Shown here in pieces: positions 13,797 to 25,320 of a stretch of DNA of 64,000 nt (the first letter of the stretch is position 1; every line of letters starts with the position of its first letter). A program made the position numbers and the translations under genes. The notes beneath the pieces were generated by a model that was given only the letters and a program-made list of their open reading frames with translations, searched no databases and was not told where the DNA came from. Source of the stretch: Drosophila miranda (lineage: Eukaryota; Arthropoda; Insecta; Diptera; Drosophilidae); assembly GCF_003369915.1 (NCBI RefSeq), contig NC_046673.1, forward strand, positions 24,171,718 to 24,235,717. The letters run 5' to 3'.

Positions 13797-14027
13797 ATGA
13801 CGTGCCCGATGGATGAGGCACCTGAGCCAAGGCCCAAGCCGGTGGTCAAGAAGCCCCTAGCGCCCGCAGCCGGTAGCGTACTGATTGGAACCGTGGCCCA
13901 AAAGGGAGAAGATCCGATCGTGATGCAACATTGCATTGTGTACGAGCCCGGGAACGTGACGCCGCGCTACTTGGGCACCGTCAAGGTGCCACGCCACGTC
14001 ATTGATTCGATAATGTTGCTCCTGTAA
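13797..14027 (+). CDS. Small Sm/LSm-fold protein, NAA38-like, 76 aa
   Basis: Single-exon gene encoding 76 residues. After a proline-rich head (residues 1-25) comes a compact Sm-like core: 'VLIGTV' at 28-33 gives the hydrophobic-Gly strand, 'PIVMQHCIVYE' at 40-50 matches the Sm1 'N-h-h-L-x-x-x-x-E' strand, and 'YLGTVKVPRHVIDSI' at 58-72 matches the Sm2 strand pair. The 'VKVPR' signature resembles the 'VPG' of the NatC auxiliary subunit NAA38/LSMD1 rather than the RG of spliceosomal Sm proteins, and is shared with the 51.6 kb gene. It lacks the longer N-terminal region of the other copies, so the first strand may be missing. It is the first ATG after a TATA/Inr promoter; AATAAA follows 83 bases after the stop. 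Function is not known; an RNA- or NatC-related role is inferred from fold only. Confidence 0.7.
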   Translation: MTCPMDEAPEPRPKPVVKKPLAPAAGSVLIGTVAQKGEDPIVMQHCIVYEPGNVTPRYLGTVKVPRHVIDSIMLLL

Positions 14028-14030
14028 GAA

Positions 14031-14058
14031 GGCGCCCCGCCGGCGGGGTCGGGGCGCC
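14031..14058 (+). other. Overlapping GC-rich hairpins in the 3'UTR
   Basis: Three bases after the TAA stop of the 13.8 kb gene there is a perfect 9-base inverted repeat, GGCGCCCCG (14031-14039) with CGGGGCGCC (14050-14058). Overlapping it is a perfect 14-base palindrome, CCCCGCCGGCGGGG, at 14034-14047. The two pairings are mutually exclusive, so the RNA could fold in alternative ways. The surrounding UTR is not GC-rich. Confidence 0.65.
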
Positions 14059-14109
14059 GCCAATGTTCGATAGTAGCTTGTGTCCGTTCCGCTTCAAGCC
14101 TACTATCCA

Positions 14110-14115
14110 AATAAA
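14110..14115 (+). terminator. Poly(A) signal AATAAA
   Basis: Canonical AATAAA 83 bases downstream of the stop of the 76-residue gene, in a suitable position to end its transcript. Confidence 0.65.
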
Positions 14116-17100
14116 ATGTTCAAAATCATCTGCACTCTTCAGTGCAATGTTACTTCGTTTTTCTGGTTTCCACCTACAAATTTGTTTCTTTTATTTTTGG
14201 GGGGGATTTTTGAGGGCCTTCGGCCGATAATGGAGCTTATCTTGGGGCGGTTACGGATACACGAACACGGATACGGCCGTAAGCAAATACACAATTTGGT
14301 GGTCCCCCATGCACATGCGTGGGGCAAAATTGTATTATGTGCGGCATAAATTCGCATCGTCTGCCATTTGCCACAACGACAACGACATCATTGACATTCA
14401 TTGGATTTGGTGGCCATTCGCACCTGATGCCACTGCCACTCTGCCACACATCTACGACCATGGCCAGGGCCCCCCGGCATGGCATGGCATGGCACCCGCC
14501 TTTCGGTGGCACAAAGTGTTTTATGGTTATTCAAATGCGGCCAGTCGACGCGACCCCATAACCGTAAAATGATTTGCCAGCCAAAAGGAGGAGGAGAGAG
14601 GACATGCAGGTACCCAGGGCACTGGAGGATGGGGCGAGGGCGAGCCACTCATTATGCGCTGCCGCTTTATGGCACCCAAATCTGTGCTCGAAAATTGTAT
14701 TAACATTTTATTATGACAGTGGGAGAGCAGATAACGCACAACATATGCAAAATGCTGTAAAACAATATAACGACGGCCACTGGCACACAGAGAGAGACGG
14801 AGAGAGAGATTGCGAGAGCGGGAGAGACAGTAGATGCCAAGGGAAGTCGTTTTCTGTCCCTAAAAATTGTAGCAGCTACTCGTAAAAATGTTCATTGAAT
14901 TGATTATAATCAACATTAAATTCAATCCCAAATTCTAGCACACAAAATTCAATAAATTAAACACAAATTAATAAGACCTCAAACGATTTAAAGCCACCCT
15001 CTTTTGGGGTTTGACCAACCCCAAACCCAACCCCGAACGCTCCGCCGGTGTCCGCCCCCGCCATGTAGACTGAGCTCGAAAAATGTTTTTAAAACACTTC
15101 CCATGGACACTCTATTAAAATGTAATTATTCATTGCTAGGCCGTTGCCACTTTGCACCTGACAGACCGCACCACAGCACAGGGCTCCACCCAGCACCCAA
15201 CCACCCCCTCAACGCTGCTGTTTCAATTTGGCCTGCTCGAGGGTGCTCCTGCTCCAGCTCCTGCTCCTGCTCCTCCTCTGTTTAGCATAAAGAATCCCTT
15301 AAAATAATTACAGTTTTCAAAACTGTTTGGGGGTCCCCTCCCCCTCCCCCACCCCCTCCTCGACCGCCTGCTTAGTGCCCTGTCATCGTCCTTGTTCTGT
15401 ACAAATTTTTAGTGCCTTGTTCGTCGCGTTGCTTTGGCATTTATTAGCCGGCCGGTCGGCCGGCAGAGGGTTCTCTCTCTCTCTGTTCTGGGTGTAAGGT
15501 GTAAGACGGCAGCCAACAACAAGTGAAATAAAATGTTAAACAAAAGCAAACAACAAGCTTGGCCATATTTTTTATGCCTCCATCCCCTGGCCCCTAGTCC
15601 CTAGCCCCTAGCCCCTACCCCCGACCCCATGGCTTCCGCCACCCCATCCCTGGTCGTGCATTAAATTAAATGATGTGAAAATAATGTTGGTGTTTGTTGG
15701 AGAGAGGGCGCCAAGGCAGTAAATGTGCAAATAATTCGAAATAAAGTGTAACCAAAGGCAGGAATGGCCAGACAGCAGTGCGGGGGAGGCTGATGGGGTG
15801 GGGGGAGCAGACAGCCAGGGCACATTAATTACATACACACACTCGAATAATTTCACGCACATTACTCAAATGCAAAATAAGCTGTTTGCAGTTCCCCCAA
15901 TCTCCAGCTCTCTCTCTCTTCTCCTACCCGAATGGCTTTTCCTGAGAGAGTTTGGTCTCCCACTCCCTCCCCTCCCCACCCCACCCCTGGATCTGGATGT
16001 GTGCGAGTGTTTTCTTTCATCCGTAGGCGCATTAGCATTAAATTTATTTCGATTCATCTATGTCGCACGAGCAAACCACTTAAAAAGTGTTTCCTGCTTT
16101 TAGGCGGCGCCACAAAAATATGCGAGTTCCCGATTTCGGGAGCACACAACGATCTGATCTAAGTATCTGTTGAGAAAATATTGCATATTTATTCAAAATT
16201 CATACATTTTAAGCGAAAACAATGATCCAAGTGTTTAATTGCATTTCTTGGCCAGATCAGAGCTCTAGTCCCACTGTCTCGCACTGTTGGCCACCACAGA
16301 CCACAGCATTAGCCAGGGGAAGAACAACAGAACAGAAATGGTAAGCAAATTATCATATCAACGCCGTTAAACAAAACAAGGAGATGTGAAAATGATGCGG
16401 CCAAAAGTTCACACGCACCCAAGCGGCATGGGGCGAGGGCGAAGGCCCCAGGACCCGGAACCCGGAACCCGGAACCCGGAGATGGAGAAAGCAGAAAATT
16501 TAAATAAATCTTAAATGAAATTCACGACAAATGGCATGCAAATTTGTCTGCGGGGCCGAAAGGAGCTACCACCAATCCCCAGCCGGAGATGGAGAAGGAG
16601 AATGCCCCTGGCATTGTGGAATTTTTCAGGTGAATGCCTCGGGGACAACGGGGGGCTAAACAAGCCCCTGGGACAAAGGCCAGGAAGGAAGAATGGTATG
16701 GGATGGGATGAGATGGGGCGAGCAGTCTAACAAATCACCTGGCATTATGGACCTGGGCCTACCTGTGGCCTGCGACCTTGATGAGGGGCCACGGACAGAG
16801 CACCGGACGTTTGGGCCTAGTGTCATGAGCCACCGACGGACAGATGGCCGCGTCAGATGGTCCAACATATAGATAGCTGGAAAGAGCGATAGAGATAGAG
16901 TTTCCATGCCAAGGCTGCCAAGGTCCAGCCATCAATTGGTTATCCTCGACTTCACTTGGAATTATCCTGTTCGACTGGAGGGGCACCATCATTAATATCG
17001 GAGTGAAGCAGCAAGCGTACGACTATGGGACCTGTCCTTTCCTTTCCTGTCCTGTCCTGTCCTGTCCGTTGTCAGGGCCATAACGAATGCTGCTCCGCAG

Positions 17101-17640
17101 TGGAAAATAAAATATGGCCCAAAGTGCAGCATGTCACAGGAGGAATGCCGGGAGTCAGAGGCGGTGCCGCATCTTAAAGATTCCAACAGCGAAGCAGCGC
17201 CCCCTCCCCCCATTCCTTCCCCAGCCACTGCCCCACAGAGAAAACTGTCACCACGAGGCCCCCTCTCGAAGGACAGGATGGAGCTTCCAGCGTCCAGCTG
17301 GCATCCCAGCAAGACCACCTCGACATGTGCCCAACTGACCAACTGGCCGACTGCCTCTCCTCCTCCTGTCCGTGTCCTGGTGTCCTGGCAGGTTGATTTT
17401 TCCATGGCGATGCAGTTTTTATTGGTTACATCGTTAGACAGGAGAAATATGTGTGTGTCCGAAAACATTGTGGATAAATATCTGTCTGGCGGCAAGAGCT
17501 GTACAAGCATCTGAATACTTGTCCAAAGGACAGAAAGACCTCAAGGTAACAAACATCAAGATTCCGACTCGCTGGCTCAAGCTGAAATACGCTCAAAAAA
17601 TAAACAAAGATGGTTATAGTTCCAAATGCGAGTACCTGTA
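14116..17640. other. Intergenic, no gene seen
   Basis: Open frames here overlap on both strands and have no splice or promoter support. A perfect inverted repeat with 8-base arms, GCCGGCCG and CGGCCGGC, lies at 15447-15464 with a 2-base centre. CT tracts and C-rich low-complexity stretches occupy 15330-15370 and 15590-15640. Confidence 0.5.
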
Positions 17641-17650
17641 GAATGCACCC

Positions 17651-17893
17651 CGTCTACTATCATTCACTCTGAGTCTGAGTCGCATCAGCAGGGGAGTACC
17701 CTCTTTGAAGTACTGTCAGAGAGCCCGGAAGTTCTTTCACGTTAGTCCACGCATCCAATTCGAGATCCAACTATCGGCCACAACTGTACGCCGTTTCGTA
17801 AAGGCAACTGTCGGGGGCGACCTGGTGCTCGATGATTGCGAGGGAGCGGTGATCATTGGTGATCATGTTCGCTCTTCGTTGAGGTTCAAATAA
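17651..17893 (+). pseudogene. Decayed copy of the NAA38-like LSm family
   Basis: The frame at 17705-17893 contains residues aligning with the intact 61.1 kb gene: 'RKFFHVSPRIQFEI' against 'GRFFAQSRYLKLEI', 'RRFVKA' against 'RRFLHG', and 'GDLVLDDCE' against 'GDVVMEDCVE'. Upstream, another frame reads 'LFEVLSE', matching 'AFEILAS', so a deletion shifted the frame near 17725. A 3' splice acceptor (ending at 17691) sits where the intact copies have theirs. But the intact copies have ATG directly after the acceptor and this one has GGG, so the start codon is gone. The frame stops after 'SSLRFK', before the Sm2 strand. Missing start, frameshift and missing C-terminus together mark it as a pseudogene. 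Confidence 0.65.
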
Positions 17894-19124
17894 ATACGAG
17901 TATATTTGCAAGTAATACGCTTAAGGTATTTTTTCTGCAAAGATATACTCAAAAGCGTAGTACCCATTGCAAGGGTACTGACTGGTGCAGCAGGGACAGG
18001 TTCAGCGCAAAGGCCAGAGAGAGAAACAGTGGAGCCAGTGACGACTTCAATGGCAAGAAGAATGCAATTTAATGGGAATCGGGATGGGGAGATCTTAAAA
18101 TGGCTAATGAGGGATTTGTGTGTGTGTGTGTACGTGTACTGGCTCCTCCTTTGGGCCGCCAGCATGGGCCAGCGTTTGAGAAGCACTAAAAATCCAGGAG
18201 TGTGCAGGCAGAAGTAGGCAAGAATGCGGCAGAAACAGGAAGGGGGGAGGGGGCAACAGAAGAAGGTTGCCAGAAGCCAGTTGCACGTTGCCTGGAATAA
18301 TCGGCAATTGGCAACTTGGACCAATTTGCGTGCAACCACAAATGCACCTGTCTGTATCTGTATCTGTATCTGTATCTGTATCAGTGTAACTGTATCTGTG
18401 TCTGTCTTCCTCTATCTGTGGCACTGTGGCTCTGTCTGTCTATCTCACTGCTTGTGAGTGTATGTGGGTGGCAGCTGCAAATTGCCAAAGCAAACAACAA
18501 AAACAGAAGACCTCACCGGTACCGCATTGAGCTTTGAGGCCCGAAAACTTAGACAGACATTGACCCCCACCACCACCCCCATCCCCTTCCGAGATCATGC
18601 CCCTTCTCGGCTATATGATTATCACTCTATAATTGGTATCTCGGCCCTTGGAAATCGATGGCAAAACAAAAAAAAATGTTGCGATTCGAATGGAAATTTA
18701 TGCAGTGCGCCATTTTTTGAAGTGTTTTGCTGTCTGCTGTCGGACGGAATGGAAGGGAAAGGAAAGCCACTGCCTGGGAAAACTGCAGCCAGGAAGAGCT
18801 GTTAGGGCAACATTTCTGGTTTCACGCTGACTGAATTTGATTGGAAATTTTCAATGCCCCCCAACTCCCACCACCCCACCCATCCATGTACATAGAGTCC
18901 GCTGGAGTTGCCCTCTAAGCAGCAAGCAAATGAAATCGAGATGGAGATGGAGATGTTTGTGTGGAGCTGCAGCAGGGGCAAACATCAGCTGGAGATGGAG
19001 ATGAAGCAGTTCTACCCCGTCTCCCCGCAGATGGCAACAGGAAACAAGCCAAAGAAAAGCATACTTCCGCCTGCATACTCGTACTCGTACTCCTTCCATT
19101 GGGTGCCACAAATATGTCACGATA

Positions 19125-19172
19125 AACAACAGCAACAACAGCAGCAACAACAGCAACAACAGCAACAACAGC
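19125..19172. repeat. (CAACAG)n tract
   Basis: Glutamine-type CAA/CAG repeat of about 48 bases. It lies in no supported exon. Confidence 0.9.
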
Positions 19173-19937
19173 GGGAATGGCTGACTCGATATCCGGCTGA
19201 AAGTGAAGGCCCCGGCTCCAGAAGATAGGGCCAGGGAACAAACCAATGGAAACTTTTAGCCATCCCTGCAACTCCGGACAAAGCGACAGCAGCAGCAGGA
19301 GCAGCAGCAGCAGCAGCAGCGGCAAAAAGGAAGCAGTTCAGGCGTGCCAGGATATTTAGACTTTAGTTTTGGATAGTCAGAGCAGTCAGAGCAGGAGGAA
19401 ATGGCAATGGAAATGGCAGATGGGGGATGGGAGATGGTAGATGGTAGATGGTAGATGGGAAAGCACTTCCCACAGTGGGGCACGAGTAGGCCAAAGATAT
19501 GGCATGTAAATGGAATGCCTGAATCACCTGAAGTACGGCCCACTGTCCAGGGGCAAGTGTACGAGGAGGACTGGGCGCAAATTGAAAACTTCTGGCCCTC
19601 AAAGGGGCCCGCAGGATTTCAGCGGGGGAGGCAGGATAAGGGAGAAAGTGCCGCCTAAAATACCAATTGGAAATTATTAATTTCAATCAAAACTTTCGAC
19701 ATTGCTGCTTATCTGTGCGTGGCCCCAAGCCCCGACCCCTGACCCTGCTACTAAGCCAAAACTTTTTCGTTCTTACCATAATTCAAAGTCCAAGACCAAG
19801 TCGTGACAGGCAGGACGAGCAGTGGGCAGTGAGAGAGAGATACGTGGCTAGTAGTCCTTTGTTTTGGCCAGGGACCAACATCATTTGTTAGGTCTGCTCC
19901 TAGATGGTCGTCTTTCAGTCACTCACTCAATCATTCA

Positions 19938-19982
19938 CTCAGTCGGTCAGTCAGTCAGTCAGTCAGTCAGTCACTCAGTCAG
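19938..19982. repeat. (TCAG)n microsatellite
   Basis: A tetranucleotide TCAG array with a few substitutions. It produces serine/valine/glutamine-rich frames that are not genes. Confidence 0.9.
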
Positions 19983-22900
19983 CCGCCGAGTCAATCGCTT
20001 TGCGAGCCAGTCAGTCAATCAGTTCAAGCCAAGTCATCGATCAAAATCCCATGGGGCATGTGGCAGGCAGGCCCAGGTCTAGGCACTGGCATATGGGGTA
20101 GCCAGGCCTTGACATTCAGCGAAGCATCTCTCGGATCACGATGGAATGTATTGGACCATTCCCCATTCCCCAGTCCCCAGCCCAATATCCCCCCCGGCCC
20201 AATGATCAATTGACAATCTTCAATGATTCCTCAAGGGCTCCCATCTTTTTGCGAGGTATATTAAACAATATTTCTCAGTTATTTATACACATATATATAC
20301 TCGTACTCGTACTAGTCCTAGTACTCGTACTCTAACTCGTATGAGATAAAACCACCTCCACCAATTTCCTCTACCCTGATGTGCGATGAGGCGTATGCGC
20401 AATGTGCACGTGCCCAGAACGTCTCTCAGTGGAGGAGCAGAAGCAGGAGCAGGAGCAGGCCTGACGTTCGGTCCTCTGGCCATCGGATATATACCCTAAG
20501 CCGCGAAAGGTCCTTAAGGCCTCATATACCATTCGGTTGTTTAGTATCTCCGCTTCGGGAGAGGCTTTGGGCTTCGTTCTCATTGTTGCGGCCGCCTGCC
20601 TCTCGTAGTTTTGTGCATCATTGACTCTGTGCCAGGCGCAACTTTTCCAACCCACTCGCTGGCTTTTCAGCCATGCAATGATCCCGAAACGTCACGAAAA
20701 AACGTACAAAAGAACTGTACAAAAGTCAAGAAAACGAAACAAACAAATATAAGTTAGGCGACATGCAAAATAAATATACACGGACCCCCCGTACTCGTAC
20801 CCGTACTCGAGTGCTTGTGCGGATATATTCGAGTATGTATATATATTTATCCGACTGCTGTCGCCATCCTCGTCTGCGTCTGTTTCACGTAATTTTATTT
20901 TCATTTTTTTCCGTTTTCTATTTCGTTTTTTGCCTTTTTCTTCTGCTGCATTCTTATTCTTTATGCAATTTTTATTTTGTCGTTGGATTTATGACAGAGT
21001 AACAGCAACAGCAACTGTGCAACTGTGCAACTCCAAGTCGATATTCCTGTCGACTTTTGTTGGCCTCGACCCCCCACTTTTCACTCTTTCGCCCCGGGAA
21101 TTATCCAAAGTTTGGAGTCTTTGCGGCTTTCGAAATATGGCAGAAAAATTATAGCAAAAAAAGCATAAAAAACCCAACAGGAAGAGACGATTAATTTCAA
21201 TGCCACGAATGGCGGACATTTCAAATATGTTGCACATTTAATTAGAACACAAACATATTGGAAACATTGGAAAATGAAAAAAAAAAAACGGGGACAGAAC
21301 ATTAATTAATCGATTTATGACAAAGATACAAATGCCCGAGGGTTATAATTGTAATTTCTTTTTTTCATAGTCGGGCGGGAAACGTGGTATATCCATGTAT
21401 AAAACCACTGCAATACCCTGTACTTAGTTGGTATCTATGCAGTCTTATGATTTATGTAACCATATATTCATTCAACAATATATTCAACCCAACGAGAAAT
21501 ATTGTAGCGGCTTCCATCTTATTATACTATCTCCCTCACTCCGCCAGGTGGCGGCACTGAATGGGAAAGAGAGCGAGCAACTGGCAAGGACTGCTTCTTC
21601 TGGCTGACCCCGCTGGCTTTAGCAATGAATAATGATCTGTATCTGCATGAAGCTGATACACCCCTTTACTCTTTGAGCACTGTGTACAAATATGGTGCAT
21701 TGTTCTGTTCTTGGCATTCATATTTGATCCGTAGCTAATCTCTCAATGACAAACAATATACATTTTCTAAAATAATATTATACATTTTTAGCAATTTTTT
21801 TTCATAGCTCTGATTATTTTTGGCTGTGGAATTAATGGCCAGCTTAATGGTTTCCTGGCTACAACAACAATCCGTAATCCGTAATCCGTAATCCGAAATC
21901 CCTTTGAGGCATGCGATCGCTGTGCCATTCAGTTCCACAGTTCCAGAGCGTTTCATGTTTCGAATTTCGAATTGTTGAGGATATGCCTTTGAGGCCTTTG
22001 ATGTGCATTTCCGTTTCAGTCGCCACCATTGATTACCGCTTTCTTTCATGAATACCGTTTCCCTCTTTCGTTGCTACATATATATAGGTACATATATGCT
22101 GTTTATGATGATATGGCTTCTGCTGCTGCACGCAGCCATTTTGTAAATCATACTTAACATGTCGCCAGGACACACGTAGGGAGTGATGCAGTTGCAGGTG
22201 TTTTTGTGAGTGTTTAATTGGTTTAAATTACACAGCAGTGCAGCAGTTTGCAGCAATCAGAAAAAGAGACAACTACAGCTATCAGATAAAGATAGAGAGA
22301 GACAGGGAGAGAAATCAAAGTGAAATCAACATTTATAATTGTTTACTTCTCACTGATTACACATTTAATAACACAAATAAATACAATTCAACAATACTAT
22401 ACCACTCCCCCATCCCCCATAGTCCTCCTCCTCTACCTCCACCTCCCACCCCGCCCTTTAAAGACTGTAAAATCATTTCTCATTGTCCCCTCATTCAGTC
22501 CACTATTTTTGTCCATCACTTTTTTTGTGAGTGGTTTGTATTTGTATTTTTTGCTTTGTTACTTAATTATTATTTGTTTGACCCGCCCACCCACGCACTG
22601 CGACATACATTTGTACATATATCTATGTATACATACATTCACTTGATTAACGTGGCTTTAATTACAATTGAAAATATATAGTACATACTCGTATGCTGGG
22701 AATACGAGTATCTGGTGGATGGCGTATGTCCATGGTGTATGGTGGGGATTTGTCCCTAGTACAGATCATATTTTGATCAAAATTCCAATGAGAAAACCCT
22801 TGTTCCAGAACAGCTAGTTTCCGAAGATTTTCAACTGTATAATGTTAGGCCAGACCGTAGTGGTCTTTCCATTTATAATCCAGAAAAAAGTAGGGTATCC

Positions 22901-23420
22901 CTTATTCAGTCTGGCCTTAGCCCTGGTGGTGGCCTTTGTTCTACCTCTGGGGCGGTTCGGTTTCATATTTAAATGCAAAGAAATGCAGGGCACAAAGGGC
23001 TCCATACTTTTGGGCTGTAAAATAAATAATAAAATGCATATTTCGCCAGCAAATGAGTGAAAAAAGACAAAAAATGTTGCCAGCAATTTATCCTCGATCA
23101 AGTATCAAAAAGAGAGTTCATTAAAACCATTTAAGAGCCTGTAGCCTCCCATTCAATGTATCGTTGGACAAGAGCATTTGGCTATAAGCCTCAGCCTCAC
23201 ACCACTCAAAACGGAGTGGAGTTGACATTCAGTCAGTTGACCCATTAGCCGGCAGAGCCCAACCCAGAGACCAACCCAACCCAACGAAAATCCCCAACCA
23301 AATCCCTCAATCGCAAGCCGCAGATAAGTCGCAGTCACGTCGCCGTCAAATGGTGAAGCGAAGGGCAGGCCAGGGGAAGTGCCGCGCCAGCAAATTAAAA
23401 CTAAATATGGTCGGTGGAGT

Positions 23421-23440
23421 GGGGGGGGGGGGGGGGGGGG
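23421..23440. repeat. (G)20 homopolymer
   Basis: Twenty consecutive G. Its length is likely to be uncertain in the assembly. Confidence 0.9.
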
Positions 23441-24839
23441 AAACAAAGCCACTCCGGACAGCATACACAGAGCATTTGGGTCTACATATGTACATATGTA
23501 TGTATGTATGTGTTTGACCTCTCCGGCTGACATAAATTGATAAAGTCGCTCGATTGGCGATTTCATGACAAACGCCGATGCCGATGCCGTCTCTCTCTTT
23601 GGCCGTGTCAACATTTGAGAATGAAATGAAAATGAAAACGAAAACGAAGGCAAGCGTTGAACGATTCAAAGTGTTTATTTATTAAAATCAATTTTAACAC
23701 AAATTAATAGAGCAAAGGCCACACCAAACCACACCACAGCTCCAGCTCCAGCTGCAGCTCTAGCACTGAAATCATGGAAAAAATCACACAGCAATCAACA
23801 ATCAGCTCGGTTTGGGTTGGGTCGGATCGGATGGGGTTTACTTTGTCAATTTGCGATTTATATGCATGATGATATTTTATTTTATTTCAGATTTATCCTC
23901 GACGCAAGAAAAACAAGACGAGAAAACATTGAATTGATGCCCCGCCACTGTCACTTTAATGGGGATATATGCACAGCCGAGACGAACTCGCAGTGCCGGG
24001 ACGGGACGGGCCGGGCCGGGCCGGGCATGATTGTATAATTGCTCCGACCGATTCCCAGTAATGATGACATCACAAGAGAAGCAAAGGCTCAAAAGGGAAA
24101 AAGAAGCAAAAAAAAAAACAACCGCACATTACAACAATGACAAACACTTCATCACACTGCGCTCGCCTCTACCGCTCTGTCGCTCTCTCATCAGCGGCGG
24201 ACGACGACAGGGGCCGAATACGAAAATAATCCAACAAAGAGCAGATCATATGCGCAAAAAAGCAAAAACCGCGGCTTAGCGAGGTTCGATTGGAGAGTGC
24301 TCCCGATCATTGGATGCATGTAATGTGTATATTATCTAAGACGTTATCTTCTCAATCGCCCCCCGTTTGAAAGCTTTGCTCTTGCTTTCCCCCCACTCCT
24401 GATCCACAGTTCTCTTCCATTCGGCTTTCAAGCCGCGTTCATTCTCGTCGCCGCTCTCTGTCGCTGAGCAGTCGCTGCTGATATGACTGTGTGTCTCTCG
24501 CTATCTCTGTCTCTCTTCTAACACTGGAGATGGGCATAAGATCACGCCACTCACGAGACTCAGGCCCTGGAGTGCCTCATTTTGTGCGTGACTCTGGCAA
24601 GACTGACAGAATTCCAGACCATGTGGAATATTCTCCCATATAATTGCTGGAGCTAACATTGCGAAGAACTCCTCCTCTATTCTCACCAGCGTATACCATT
24701 ATTTGAAAATCTTCTATCGTGGAGCCTCACTCACTCACTCATCTCTAGTTTGAAGCTTCGCTCTGTTTTCGTTTTCGTCTTCACCTTAGTTTTAGTTTTC
24801 ATCTGGTGCGCTCGAGTATTCGTATTCTCGACGACGAGT

Positions 24840-24908
24840 TCACTTAAAGTTGGGATCACCTCGGCTGTCGGACAGTTCCAGTTTTACGTTTAACGCGAGC
24901 ACAAGTCG
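24840..24908 (+). promoter_or_regulatory. Putative 5'UTR exon end of Idgf4
   Basis: A coding-poor stretch ends at 24908 in TCG followed by GTGAAG, an acceptable splice donor. The matching acceptor (a C/T-rich tract ending ACAG at 25314) leaves CTGGAC in front of the ATG at 25321. A 5'UTR intron of about 406 bases is therefore likely. The exact transcription start is not identified. Confidence 0.4.
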
Positions 24909-25320
24909 GTGAAGCCATTTGAATAATTCATATACTTACATACATATATATATTTTATAGCTACCTATACTTTTATTTGTTTTTGTGTGTCATAATTTAC
25001 ATACCTATGTGCTTCTTACTGTGATTTCTGTGATATCCAAAATATCCTCCGGCTTGAGAGTTTATTCAGAAAATATTCCAGACTTGGGAGTGTTCTTTTT
25101 CCGTTGCACATTTTTTCTGTAGTTCAACTTGTGATCATTAAATATCTTTTTTTTTATTATTTTTTTTTGTCCATAATTTTGATGATTGAAGTAGAGCTTT
25201 AATTTCTACGAAAACTATTAAGGTCTAGTTCCATCCAGAAATTTCCATGTGTACTTTCTAACTGCTTATCTCTAATCTCTGGTTCCTCTCGTTCTTTTTT
25301 GGCTCTCCTCACAGCTGGAC

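Larger units (their letters stand above)
17894..24440. other. Intergenic, repeats only
   Basis: No supported gene. Contents include TGTATC units at 18351-18383, a CAACAG-type tract at 19125-19172, a CAG tract near 19286-19322, TCAG units at 19938-19982, TACTCG units near 20295-20340 and again near 20790-20815, and a run of 20 G at 23421-23440. Short sequences such as 'ataccctgtact' near 21412 and 'ggtatctatgcag' near 21430 recur elsewhere (8150, 36010) and look like transposon remnants. Confidence 0.55.

Noticed and set aside
22238..22681. 147-codon plus-strand frame
   Set aside because: Begins without a supported start and is mostly proline runs and AT-rich hydrophobic sequence; a second frame overlaps it.
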